A stretch of 8,365 nucleotides of DNA from an uncultured Eubacteriales bacterium (GCA_902766325.1 CACXDF010000085.1:1-8365); one strand, 5' to 3'; shown: positions 1 through 6,852, counted from the stretch's first letter. Made by a program: numbers and translations. The notes: generated from the letters alone by a model not told the origin.

Positions 1-2886
1 GTCATGGCTATCGCCCGTTCTTTCGAGGCGGGACTGATGAAGGCCGTTCGCGGAGCGGAAATATCCGCGGATACTCTCAATATGCCGCCGCTTGACGAAA
101 GAACGGTGGAAGAAAGACTTTTCGATAAAAACGACAGAAGACTTTTTACCGTATTCGAGGCGCTTAAAAAAGGAATTACGGTAGCCCGAATTCACGAAAT
201 AACAAAAATCGACGAATGGTTTATCAATAAGATCAAAAATCTTGCCGATTACGAAACGAAAATAGCAAACGGTTTTTCCGACGAGGATTATTATTTCGGA
301 AAGAAACTCGGCTATACCGACGCCGCGTTAAAGAGATTGACGGGTAAAAAGGATCTTCCGGGTCGACTTTTCAGTTATAAGACGGTCGATACCTGCGCAG
401 CCGAGTTTTCCGCGGAGACTCCGTACTTTTATTCCACCGTCGACGGCGGGTGCGAAGCGCGCGCGATAGAAAGGAACGGCAAACCCGTTATTATCGTGCT
501 CGGCTCCGGTCCCATTCGCATCGGACAGGGGATCGAATTCGACTACAGCTCCGTCCATTGCGTTAAGGCCCTTCGCGAAATGGGATACGACGTCGTTATT
601 ATCAACAATAACCCGGAGACCGTCTCTACCGACTATGATACTGCGGACAGACTGTACTTTGAGCCGCTTACGCCCGAGGACGTGATGAACGTGATCGAGG
701 TGGAAAAGCCGATCGGCGTCGTCGTCGCTTTCGGCGGACAGACGGCGATCAAACTGACCAAGTTTTTGGACGAACATGAGATACCCATTCTCGGGACCAG
801 CGCCGAAGGTATCGACCTTGCCGAGGACAGAGCGCGCTTCGACGGACTGCTCGAAAAGTTCGGTATTTTCCGTCCCAAAGGGCAGGGCGTCGTGACCGAA
901 GCGGAAGCGCTTGTTGCGGCCGAACGCCTCGGCTATCCCGTTTTGCTCCGTCCCAGCTACGTTATCGGCGGACAGAATATGATCATTGCCAAGACGGAAA
1001 AGGACGTCAAAAAGTACATGAAGCGCATTCTTGCCGGCGGGATCGAAAATCCCGTTCTCGTCGATAAATATATGCCCGGTATCGAACTGGAAGTGGACGT
1101 TATTTCCGACGGAAAGGACGTGCTCATCCCCGGCATTATGGAGCATATAGAAAGGGCGGGCGTGCACAGCGGCGACTCCATTGCCGTTTATCCTCCCTAT
1201 AATCTGACCGATAAGTTCACCGAAAAGATCGTCAAGTGCTCCACCGACCTTGCCCTTGCTTTGGGTACCAAAGGCCTGGTGAACATCCAGTATCTCATTT
1301 ACGAAAACGAATTGTACGTTATCGAAGTCAATCCGCGCGCGTCGCGTACGGTACCGTATATCAGTAAGGTGACCGACGTGCCGATGGTGGATCTCGCGTC
1401 CGCCGTTATGCTCGGTACGCCCCTGAAGGACCTCGGCTTCGGTACCGGTCTTGCCAAGATCCCGCCGTACTACGCCGTTAAGGTCCCCGTTTTCTCCTTT
1501 GAAAAGTTGAACGACGCCAACTCCATCTTAGGACCGGAAATGAAGTCCACCGGAGAAGTGCTCGGTATCGGTAAGACGATGGCGGAAGCCATGTTCAAGG
1601 GTCTTTCCGCGGCCGGTTTTTCCGTGCCCGACGTCAAAAAAGGCAGGGTCGGCGTCCTGATCAGCGTGGAAGAAAGCGACTACCAAGAGGTGCTTTCGCT
1701 TGCCAAGCGGTTCTTCGACCTCGGCGCGAAGATCTATGCCACAACGGGTACGGCTAAGGCTATTTCTTCTCTCGGCATAGAAGTAACGTCCGTCAAGAAC
1801 GCGACGGAAAGCGACGACCTCGGCAACTTGCTCGAAAGCGGAGCGCTCGGCTATATTATTTATACCGGCGCCGTCAAAGACGCCACTATGGGCGACTATA
1901 TCGTTCTGCACAGACGGGCAATGCAACTGGGTATTCCCTGTCTGACTTCTTTGGACACGGCGAACGCCCTTGCGTCGATGATCGAGAGTCGGTTCAGTTT
2001 TAATAATACCGAACTCGTCGATATCTGCAAAATGCGTAAAAGCCGCCGTGAGATCCCGTTTGTAAAAATGCACTCTTGCGGCAACGACAATATTTATATC
2101 GAAAACTACGACGAAAGCATTACTTGTCCGGAGTCTCTTTGCGTACAGCTTTGCGCCGAGCATTTCGGTATCGGCGGCGACGGCATCGTTCTGATCGAAA
2201 AGTCCGACGTTGCCGACGCGAAAATGCGTTCTTTCAACAAGGACGGCAGCGAAGGCAAGATGGCCGGCAACAATATCCGTTGCGTCGCCAAGTATCTGTA
2301 TGAAAAGGGCATAGTAAAGGACGAAAAAGTCACGATAGAGACGGTAAGCGGCATCCACGAGCTCAAATTATACGTTCGCGAAGGCAAAGTCAGCTCCGTT
2401 TCCGTCAATATGGGCAAAGCCGACTTGTCCTTGGTTTCTTTTAAACCGAAAAAGAAAACGGAAAAAATGATCGACTGTCCGATCGCGATCGGCGGACAAA
2501 AGTATAACGTGACCTGCGTTTCTTTCGGGAACCCGCACGTCGTTACCTTTACCGACAATTTGGACGGATTGGACATTGAAAAGACGGGACCGAAATTCGA
2601 ACGGTGCGACCTGTTCGGCGTGCGCGTCAATACGGAATTCGTCCGCGTGGTCAACGCGACCAATCTGCGCGTTCGCGTGTGGGAAAGAGGCAGCGGAGCT
2701 ACGCTTGCTTGCGGCACGGGCGCTTGCGCCGCCGTCGTAGCCGCCGTCGAAAACGGATTTTGTCAAAAGAACACCGATATAAGCGTCAGCCTTCCCGGCG
2801 GAACGCTCGTCGTCAACTATTCCGACGAGGGCATAACCCTGACCGGAAGCGTGACGCAGGTCTATCGCGGTTACTTTGAATATTGA
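1..2886 (+). CDS. carB-dapF: Carbamoyl-phosphate synthase large subunit fused to diaminopimelate epimerase (5' end cut off)
   Basis: The reading frame is open from base 1 (GTC, Val), so the gene starts upstream; the visible ATG at 4 is internal, inside a GEVMAI-type CarB motif. CarB makes carbamoyl phosphate from bicarbonate, ammonia and two ATP for pyrimidines and arginine. Counting that ATG as residue 1, the tail of the first synthase half is followed by the oligomerisation domain (about 20-155). The second ATP-grasp half (about 160-545) has GSGPIRIGQGIEFDY at 167-181, MEHIERAGVHSGD at 379-391 and metal/ATP ligands E441 and N443. An MGS-like allosteric domain (about 547-670) has ATTGTA at 579-584 and K598. 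The frame then runs, with about ten linker residues, into a complete DapF module of about 275 residues ending at 960. DapF makes meso-diaminopimelate for lysine and peptidoglycan. No stop codon or ribosome binding site lies at the junction. CarB identity is near certain; the first ATP-grasp half is mostly outside the window. Confidence 0.95.
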   Translation, partial: VMAIARSFEAGLMKAVRGAEISADTLNMPPLDERTVEERLFDKNDRRLFTVFEALKKGITVARIHEITKIDEWFINKIKNLADYETKIANGFSDEDYYFGKKLGYTDAALKRLTGKKDLPGRLFSYKTVDTCAAEFSAETPYFYSTVDGGCEARAIERNGKPVIIVLGSGPIRIGQGIEFDYSSVHCVKALREMGYDVVIINNNPETVSTDYDTADRLYFEPLTPEDVMNVIEVEKPIGVVVAFGGQTAIKLTKFLDEHEIPILGTSAEGIDLAEDRARFDGLLEKFGIFRPKGQGVVTEAEALVAAERLGYPVLLRPSYVIGGQNMIIAKTEKDVKKYMKRILAGGIENPVLVDKYMPGIELEVDVISDGKDVLIPGIMEHIERAGVHSGDSIAVYPPYNLTDKFTEKIVKCSTDLALALGTKGLVNIQYLIYENELYVIEVNPRASRTVPYISKVTDVPMVDLASAVMLGTPLKDLGFGTGLAKIPPYYAVKVPVFSFEKLNDANSILGPEMKSTGEVLGIGKTMAEAMFKGLSAAGFSVPDVKKGRVGVLISVEESDYQEVLSLAKRFFDLGAKIYATTGTAKAISSLGIEVTSVKNATESDDLGNLLESGALGYIIYTGAVKDATMGDYIVLHRRAMQLGIPCLTSLDTANALASMIESRFSFNNTELVDICKMRKSRREIPFVKMHSCGNDNIYIENYDESITCPESLCVQLCAEHFGIGGDGIVLIEKSDVADAKMRSFNKDGSEGKMAGNNIRCVAKYLYEKGIVKDEKVTIETVSGIHELKLYVREGKVSSVSVNMGKADLSLVSFKPKKKTEKMIDCPIAIGGQKYNVTCVSFGNPHVVTFTDNLDGLDIEKTGPKFERCDLFGVRVNTEFVRVVNATNLRVRVWERGSGATLACGTGACAAVVAAVENGFCQKNTDISVSLPGGTLVVNYSDEGITLTGSVTQVYRGYFEY
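2053..2883 (+). other. DapF (diaminopimelate epimerase) module of the fusion, with an altered first active-site motif
   Basis: This is residues 684-960 of the fusion, about the length of a free-standing DapF (around 275). Family marks in order are MHSCGND at 689-695, NKDGSEGKMAGNNIRC at 745-760, GNPH at 842-845, RVN at 874-876 and ERGSGATLACGTGAC at 894-908. C903 is the second catalytic cysteine. In known DapF the first catalytic cysteine sits in a C-G-N-(G/A)-x-R motif; here that position is Ala754 (codon GCC at 2263-2265) and the next variable position is Asn757. The usual GET before the second Cys is GAT. The other substrate-binding residues known in the family (N694, N745, N843, N876, E894, R895) are present. 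It may be an active variant of this lineage, a partly disabled enzyme or one with a changed reaction; sequence alone does not decide. Confidence 0.9.
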
Positions 2887-2901
2887 TCCGAATCAATAAC
2901 A

Positions 2902-2942
2902 AAAATGACTCCGGGTATATTTTGAATGCTCGGAGTTTTTTT
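2902..2942. terminator. Bidirectional intrinsic terminator between carB-dapF and the zinc operon
   Basis: The arms at 2908-2918 and 2926-2936 form an 11-bp stem (ACTCCGGGTAT with ATGCTCGGAGT, two G-U wobbles) around a 7-nt loop. On the + strand it runs into a T tract to 2942; on the - strand it runs into CATTTTTG. It lies just after the carB-dapF stop and 39 nt beyond the stop of the last zinc-operon gene, so it can serve both convergent units. Confidence 0.85.
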
Positions 2943-2974
2943 ATGAAGTAAAACCGAATACGATACGGTCGGGA

Positions 2975-3445
2975 CTAAAGGATCTCGGCGTCGACCAGGT
3001 GACAGTATTGATCCGAGCCTTCGTAGTAGACCCCGAATCTCCCTTTAACGGTAACGTCCGTTCCTTCCGTCGGATAGCCGGACGGATAAGGAGGATCGTT
3101 TTTCAGGACGAATTCTATACCCTGCGCGCAACACGCCGTTGCGTCTTTGATGATCACGGCCGGGTAGTATAAGCCCGTGTCTTCTCCGTAGTAGACGGAA
3201 AAAAGTCCTTCCATTTTGACCGTTTTTCCTATATACTTTGACGGATTGCACAGCATATCGTATACTTGAGAATAAGCGACCGTGCCGCTTAAGATCGTCA
3301 AATCGACGTCGATGCGTTCCGGTTGCTTTGTTTCGACCGTATTATTCGACTCGGATTCTTCGTTCGTTTTCGGTTTTTCATCCGTGCAGGACGCGAATGC
3401 GAAAAGACCGAAAATTATTAATAAACAACAAATAATTCTTTTCAT
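2975..3445 (-). CDS. Small zinc-operon lipoprotein with an OB-like domain
   Basis: The protein has 156 residues. Its signal peptide (residues 1-19) ends in a lipobox FASC with Cys20, so it is probably a lipoprotein held on the outer face of the membrane. A polar linker rich in Glu, Asn and Thr (about 22-45) is followed by a globular part with the pattern VYDMLCNPSKYIGKTVKMEG, then ATACCAQGIEF, then GTDVTVKGRFGVY near the end. That pattern (a domain held at a fixed distance, K-V-x-x-x-G, a CCA-x-G-I/F-E-F segment, V-x-V-x-G) resembles the small OB-fold-like C-terminal domain of the TIGR03943/DUF1980 group; this is recognition by eye, not a search. It starts 21 nt after the znuB stop behind a strong GGGAGG at 3452-3457 and is the last gene of the operon. 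The adjacent CysCys pair could bind metal. A role in zinc handling is inferred from position only. Confidence 0.8.
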   Translation of the reverse strand: MKRIICCLLIIFGLFAFASCTDEKPKTNEESESNNTVETKQPERIDVDLTILSGTVAYSQVYDMLCNPSKYIGKTVKMEGLFSVYYGEDTGLYYPAVIIKDATACCAQGIEFVLKNDPPYPSGYPTEGTDVTVKGRFGVYYEGSDQYCHLVDAEIL

Positions 3446-3466
3446 AAATTGCCTCCCAATAAGGCG

Positions 3467-4330
3467 TCATTTACGAATCGACCTCCGTCCGCTTCTCGAA
3501 AACAGTCCTATCGTCCAGAAGAGGAAGAAAAACACCATATCGGCGACGACGATGGTCGGTCCGACCGGAGTGCCCGACAGGACGGAGACCAGCATACCCA
3601 ATACGGCGCAAACCACGGATAAAACCGCGGAACAAACGGTGACCGATTTGAAGGTTTTGAACACGCGCATCGCCGACAGCGCCGGAAAGATGATCAGCGC
3701 CGAAATAAGCAGAGATCCGACCAAGTTCATGGCGAGGACGATCACGACGGCGATGACGATGGCGATAATGAGATTATAGACGTTGGCTCTCGTGCCGGTG
3801 GCGGTCGCAAAGTTCTCATCGAAGGTCACGGCAAAGATCTTGTTGTAAAAAAGGATAAAGATAAAAACGACGACGATCGACAAAGCGACGCTAAGCCATA
3901 CCTCCGCTTCGGAAAGGGTCAAAATCGACGTCGACCCGAAAAGGGTGGCGCATACGTCGGAAGATACGTTTGAAGAAGAGGGGAACAGGTTCATGAGCAT
4001 ATACCCTATGGCGAGAGCGGAGACGGAGATCATCGCGACCGAAGCGTCGCCTTTTATTTTTGTGTTCTGCCCGCTTTTTAAGAGCAATACCGCGCAGACG
4101 ATAGTGACCGGCATAACGATCAGCATCTCGTTGGTAAGTCCGGCTATCGCGGCGACGGACATAGCGCCGAAAGCGACGTGCGACAGACCGTCACCGATAA
4201 AAGAGAACCGTTTCAGTACCAGGGTAACGCCGAGAAGAGAAGAACAAAGGGCGATCAGTACGCCGACGATGAGGGCGTAGCGAACGAACGGAAAAGCAAA
4301 ATAGATCTGCAGTTTTTCAATGATTCCCAT
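3467..4330 (-). CDS. znuB: Zinc ABC transporter permease, ZnuB type
   Basis: This is an integral membrane subunit of an ABC-3 family metal importer, 287 residues with about eight hydrophobic segments. Family marks are FIGDGLSHVAFG (44-55), FGS (131-133), VGSLLISALIIFPA (204-217) and TPVGPTIVV (254-262). It should form the channel, probably as a dimer, that takes zinc from ZnuA and is powered by ZnuC. The start chosen is the ATG at 4330, 8 nt from a GGAGG (4339-4343). A GTG at 4339 would add three residues but overlaps that Shine-Dalgarno itself, so it is unlikely. The start lies inside the end of znuC (14-nt overlap), which suggests translational coupling. Manganese transporters share this fold; zinc is favoured by the Fur-type regulator and operon structure. 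The C terminus is basic (RSGRRSIRK). Confidence 0.93.
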   Translation of the reverse strand: MGIIEKLQIYFAFPFVRYALIVGVLIALCSSLLGVTLVLKRFSFIGDGLSHVAFGAMSVAAIAGLTNEMLIVMPVTIVCAVLLLKSGQNTKIKGDASVAMISVSALAIGYMLMNLFPSSSNVSSDVCATLFGSTSILTLSEAEVWLSVALSIVVVFIFILFYNKIFAVTFDENFATATGTRANVYNLIIAIVIAVVIVLAMNLVGSLLISALIIFPALSAMRVFKTFKSVTVCSAVLSVVCAVLGMLVSVLSGTPVGPTIVVADMVFFFLFWTIGLFSRSGRRSIRK

Positions 4331-5027
4331 TTTCTTCACCTCCGATAAAAACTTTTCCGATATCGCTTGCCACGTATTCTTCTTTGCTTCCGAAAAAGAT
4401 ATCGTGTCCGATATGTAATATTTTGTTGGCGTATTGAAGGGTAGAACGGATATCGTGCGAGATCATGATGATCGTCGTGCCTTCTTGATTCAGAGACTCG
4501 ATCAGTTCGTACATCTCCGCCGTTACTTTCGGGTCCAATCCCGAGACCGGCTCGTCGAGAAGCAGAATTTTTTGCGTCGCGCACAGTGCCCGCGCAAGGA
4601 GCACCCGCTGTTGTTGTCCGCCCGACAGCTCTCTGTAAGAGCGCTTTTCGAAGCCGGTAAGACCCATTCTTTCGATGTTTCTTTTTGTCGTTTCTTTTTC
4701 TTTTTTGCCGTAAAAGGGCTTAAAGCCCATCGTGGATAAGCAACCGGACAGCACCACCTCCCAGACCGACGCGGGAAAGTCCCTTTGCACGACGGTCTGT
4801 TGGGGGAGGTAGCCGATCTCTTTTCTTTTCAGGCCCTCTCCCGTGACGATCTTTCCCGAAATGGGCTTGATGAGCCCGAGCAGGGTCTTAATAAGCGTCG
4901 ATTTTCCGGCGCCGTTTTCGCCGACGATGGCGAGATAATCGCCGGAATATACGTCGAAGTTCAAATTGCGTACTACGACGTTATTGTCATAGCCTATGCA
5001 TAGATTTTTACACGAGAGTTGAGGCAT
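4317..5027 (-). CDS. znuC: Zinc ABC transporter ATP-binding protein, ZnuC type
   Basis: This is a 236-residue cytoplasmic ATPase that drives import through ZnuB. All ABC motifs are intact: Walker A GENGAGKST (36-44), Q-loop LPQQ (74-77), signature LSGGQQQR (134-141), Walker B ILLLDEP (154-160), D-loop SGLD (162-165) and the switch His191 in SHD. The length is normal for a metal-transport ATPase. The ATG at 5027 has an AGGAG 5 nt upstream that overlaps the TAA stop of znuA, leaving a gap of only 9 nt, so the two are surely co-transcribed. The 3' end overlaps the start of znuB. Substrate cannot be read from the ATPase alone; zinc is inferred from its neighbours. Confidence 0.95.
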   Translation of the reverse strand: MPQLSCKNLCIGYDNNVVVRNLNFDVYSGDYLAIVGENGAGKSTLIKTLLGLIKPISGKIVTGEGLKRKEIGYLPQQTVVQRDFPASVWEVVLSGCLSTMGFKPFYGKKEKETTKRNIERMGLTGFEKRSYRELSGGQQQRVLLARALCATQKILLLDEPVSGLDPKVTAEMYELIESLNQEGTTIIMISHDIRSTLQYANKILHIGHDIFFGSKEEYVASDIGKVFIGGEENGNH

Positions 5028-5036
5028 GGTTACTCC

Positions 5037-6026
5037 TTATGCGAGCGCTTCGGTCAGGACTTCTAAGTTATTTTCCATAACCTTGAGATAGGTCTTGCCC
5101 GCATTGTATTCTTTTAAAGTCGAGGATTGCAGAGAGTCCATCATGAGTATCTTTTGATTTTTGTCGTTCGTGTTTTCTTTGATGGTCTGAGCGATCCTTC
5201 CGTCGGAACTTTCTATTTTTAAGATGGACGTAAGTCCGAGTTCGTTGACTTTGCTGGCCAAAAAGATGATCGTCTCGAAACTGGCTTCCGTCTCGGCCGA
5301 ACAACCGACGAACGCGGCATAATAGTTCAGATCGTAATCGTCGACGAGATAACGGAACGGGAAGCGATCGCCGAAAAGTACCGTCTTTTTCGCGGCGGCG
5401 TCTACGGCTGTTTTATAACGCGCGTCGAGATCGGTCAGTTTAGCTTTATAATCCGCGGCGTTCTGCGCATAAACGGAAGCGTTATTTTCGTCGATTTTTC
5501 CGAGCGCGTCGGCGATCTTATCGGTGAAGAAAACGGCGTTTTTTAAAGAGAGCCATACGTGTTCGTCGTATTCGATCTCTTCTTCCTCTTCATCGGCGTC
5601 TTCTTCCTCCTCCTCTTCGCCTTCCATACCTTCGACGAGTTCTTCTTCTTTAGCTTTGTCGCCGAGGACGTCGAGCAGACTTATGACGATCATGTTTTTA
5701 TTGACGGCCGATTTCAGCGCGTCCGCCACCCACTTGTCCGATTCTCCGCCGACATAAATAAAAAGGTCGCACGAAGAGATGGTCGCTATGTCAGCGACGG
5801 TCGGTTGAAAGTTATGAAGGTCGGCTCCGCTGTCAAGAAGCAGAGTGACTTCCGCATCGCCGCTTTTTTCGCCGAGGACGTTTTGTACCCAGTCGTATTC
5901 GGGAAAGATGGTCGCGACGATCTTGATTTTATCGTCGTCTTTAAAGACGGACGTGCAGGCGCTGAAGACGCCGCATCCGACGATGAGAGCGCAGAGCGCT
6001 ACGAGCATACTGATTATTTTTTTCAT
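5037..6026 (-). CDS. znuA: Zinc-binding lipoprotein of the ABC transporter, ZnuA type, with an acidic loop
   Basis: This is a 329-residue extracellular solute-binding lipoprotein of the cluster A-I (ZnuA/PsaA) family that captures zinc for ZnuBC. The signal peptide offers two lipobox-like sites, IVGC (Cys18) and FSAC (Cys24). Metal-site marks are DLHNFQP (His71) and DEHVWLS (His156). Where the family usually has a third His, the segment reads FGDRFPFRY, with Asp220, followed by CSAETEASFETI. The stretch between the first two sites, His-rich in many zinc-specific members, is here a Glu/Asp run: 14 of residues 137-152 are acidic and none is His. The start is the ATG at 6026 with GGAGG 10 nt upstream; a longer in-frame reading to 6209 would overlap the preceding gene and lacks a signal peptide at its N terminus. 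Zinc rather than manganese is inferred from the operon. Confidence 0.92.
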   Translation of the reverse strand: MKKIISMLVALCALIVGCGVFSACTSVFKDDDKIKIVATIFPEYDWVQNVLGEKSGDAEVTLLLDSGADLHNFQPTVADIATISSCDLFIYVGGESDKWVADALKSAVNKNMIVISLLDVLGDKAKEEELVEGMEGEEEEEEDADEEEEEIEYDEHVWLSLKNAVFFTDKIADALGKIDENNASVYAQNAADYKAKLTDLDARYKTAVDAAAKKTVLFGDRFPFRYLVDDYDLNYYAAFVGCSAETEASFETIIFLASKVNELGLTSILKIESSDGRIAQTIKENTNDKNQKILMMDSLQSSTLKEYNAGKTYLKVMENNLEVLTEALA

Positions 6027-6066
6027 TGTGATTAAACCTCCGAGTTGTAGTAAAAAGGATAAAAAT

Positions 6067-6114
6067 CCGAGCAAAATCGTTTGCCCGCCGGAACAAAAAA
6101 ACCTTTTTACTCGG
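6067..6114 (-). terminator. Possible attenuator or processing hairpin inside the zinc operon, upstream of znuA
   Basis: Read on the - strand, CCGAGTAAAA (6114-6105) can pair over 10 positions (one G-U) with TTTTGCTCGG (6076-6067), followed by ATTTTTATCCTTTTT, which resembles an intrinsic terminator. The stop codon of the small membrane-protein gene lies in the first arm. A second, exclusive pairing exists: AGTAAAAAGG (6111-6102) with CCTTTTTACT (6058-6049), a perfect 10-bp inverted repeat. The 28-nt loop of the first hairpin makes termination uncertain; it could instead set different expression levels within the operon. Confidence 0.4.
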
Positions 6115-6400
6115 TCAACTTGACCCGCAAAGAAACGGGGGTGGTAAAAAATCGTTCTCGGTCGGTCGGATTTAACGACTCGATCGCAATAAAAATAAAC
6201 GCGGCGCACGAAGCGGCGGCGAGGGCAATAAGCGACAGCCCTTTGACTACGCTTTCCGCAATAGCGATGATCTTACAGACGGAACAGTCTTCTCCATGGC
6301 AGTCGTGATCCGCTTCCGCGATGATAAACAAAGACGAAAACGCCAAAACGACGAGAAGGAATATCGCCGAAATAATGAAAGTCGTTTTTTTCATCTTCAT
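6107..6400 (-). CDS. Small membrane protein with an HxCHxxxCxxC motif, in the zinc operon
   Basis: The protein has 97 residues. A hydrophobic segment (8-28) is followed by a short polar region AEADHDCHGEDCSVC (28-42) and a second hydrophobic segment (about 52-73), then a basic, polar tail of about 24 residues. Two spans with the Cys/His cluster between them are likely; positive charges at the N terminus (K2, K4, K5) suggest that the N terminus is inside and the cluster outside. His32, Cys34, His35, Cys39 and Cys42 could hold one zinc. The start is the ATG at 6400, 9 nt after GGAGG; it overlaps the regulator's stop by one base (TAATG), so translation is probably coupled. I do not know a named family. 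A role as a zinc sensor, donor or accessory uptake protein is inferred from motif and position only. Confidence 0.85.
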   Translation of the reverse strand: MKMKKTTFIISAIFLLVVLAFSSLFIIAEADHDCHGEDCSVCKIIAIAESVVKGLSLIALAAASCAAFIFIAIESLNPTDRERFFTTPVSLRVKLTE

Positions 6401-6813
6401 TACGCTTTTCCTCCCGAAAGGGGACGACTGCATTTTTTGCAGATCCCGTAAATAACGGTCTCGCCGTTCGAGATGATAAAGTCGTCGTCGTTTTTCAGAT
6501 CTTTAGCAAGACGCTTGCTTGCGCTCGGCGATATATGAGAGGTCCTGCCGCATCTGATGCAAGATAAATGTATTTGGTCGCGACAATCTTCGTCGTCTAT
6601 ATATTGATAATAGGTCTTCCTGTCGCCCGCCTTGCTCATCCTGCGGAGTTTGCCGGCGTTTTCCAGAGCGACCAGATTACGGTAGACGGCGCTTTCGCTG
6701 ACGCCGCAAACGGACAGCGCGCAAACGATCTCGGTCGTAGACAGACATTCGTCCGTATGCTTGCCGAAATAATCGAGCAAAATTTTTCGTTGTTTCGTGC
6801 TGTATTCGTTCAC
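6400..6813 (-). CDS. zur: Fur-family transcriptional repressor, probably Zur
   Basis: This is a 137-residue cytoplasmic metal-dependent DNA-binding protein. The N-terminal winged helix (about 3-72) includes STTEIVCAL and the recognition-helix pattern VSESAVYRNLVALENAGKLRR (38-58). The C-terminal dimerisation part has the two CxxC pairs of the structural zinc site, C85/C88 and C125/C128. The start is the GTG at 6813, 6 nt after AAGGAG (6820-6825); the in-frame TTG at 6837 lies within the operator and upstream of this Shine-Dalgarno, so it is rejected. The regulatory metal site looks sparse: before C85 there is only His82 (and Cys77) in place of a His cluster, His93 follows, and the usual HGF-type His near residue 111 is Asp. 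Zinc specificity is inferred from its place as first gene of a ZnuABC operon. It probably represses its own operon through the palindrome at 6830-6850. Confidence 0.9.
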   Translation of the reverse strand: MNEYSTKQRKILLDYFGKHTDECLSTTEIVCALSVCGVSESAVYRNLVALENAGKLRRMSKAGDRKTYYQYIDDEDCRDQIHLSCIRCGRTSHISPSASKRLAKDLKNDDDFIISNGETVIYGICKKCSRPLSGGKA

Positions 6814-6825
6814 GCCGATCTCCTT
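6814..6825 (-). promoter_or_regulatory. Ribosome binding site that fixes the zur start
   Basis: AAGGAG (6825-6820, - strand) sits 6 nt before the GTG at 6813. It is the best Shine-Dalgarno near the 5' end and sets the start eight codons inside the longest reading frame, which would begin at a TTG within the operator. Confidence 0.8.
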
Positions 6826-6829
6826 ATCA

Positions 6830-6850
6830 ATTTGCAACTTACTCGCAAAT
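6830..6850. promoter_or_regulatory. Probable Zur operator (21-bp palindrome)
   Basis: The halves ATTTGCAACT and ACTCGCAAAT flank a central T at 6840; the two halves match at 8 of 10 positions as an inverted repeat. Size and symmetry fit a Fur-family box. It begins 2 nt downstream of the -10 element and covers the expected transcription start, so a bound repressor would block initiation. It serves the zur-znuACB operon. Confidence 0.75.
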
Positions 6851-6852
6851 GT

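Noticed and set aside
328..1167. Long antisense reading frame inside carB (279 codons, - strand)
   Set aside because: It lies wholly opposite a strongly conserved CarB coding region, has no family resemblance and no proper ribosome binding site. It follows from the codon use of the real gene.
1528..2358. Long antisense reading frame across the CarB-DapF junction (276 codons, - strand)
   Set aside because: Same reason: the sense strand is certain by motifs, and the antisense product resembles nothing.
5571..5630. TTC/CTC-rich low-complexity repeat as a possible CRISPR or regulatory repeat
   Set aside because: It is the codon run for Glu and Asp in znuA; there are no regular repeats with spacers. 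I saw no CRISPR array, tRNA, rRNA or insertion sequence in the window.
5524..5757. Serine-rich reading frame on the + strand
   Set aside because: It is the complement of the Glu-rich loop of znuA (GAA/GAG read backwards gives TTC/CTC and, in a shifted frame, Ser codons); not a gene.
6068..6106. Separate promoter for znuA in the 80-nt gap
   Set aside because: No -35/-10 pair at acceptable spacing was seen on the - strand; the T-rich tract better fits a hairpin tail.
6027..6209. N-terminal extension of znuA (61 extra residues)
   Set aside because: It would place a signal peptide inside the protein and overlap the preceding gene. The ATG at 6026 has GGAGG and starts a normal lipoprotein signal.
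6814..6837. TTG start giving eight extra residues to the Fur-family regulator
   Set aside because: The TTG lies within the operator near the transcription start and has no Shine-Dalgarno; AAGGAG with GTG at 6813 is clearly better.
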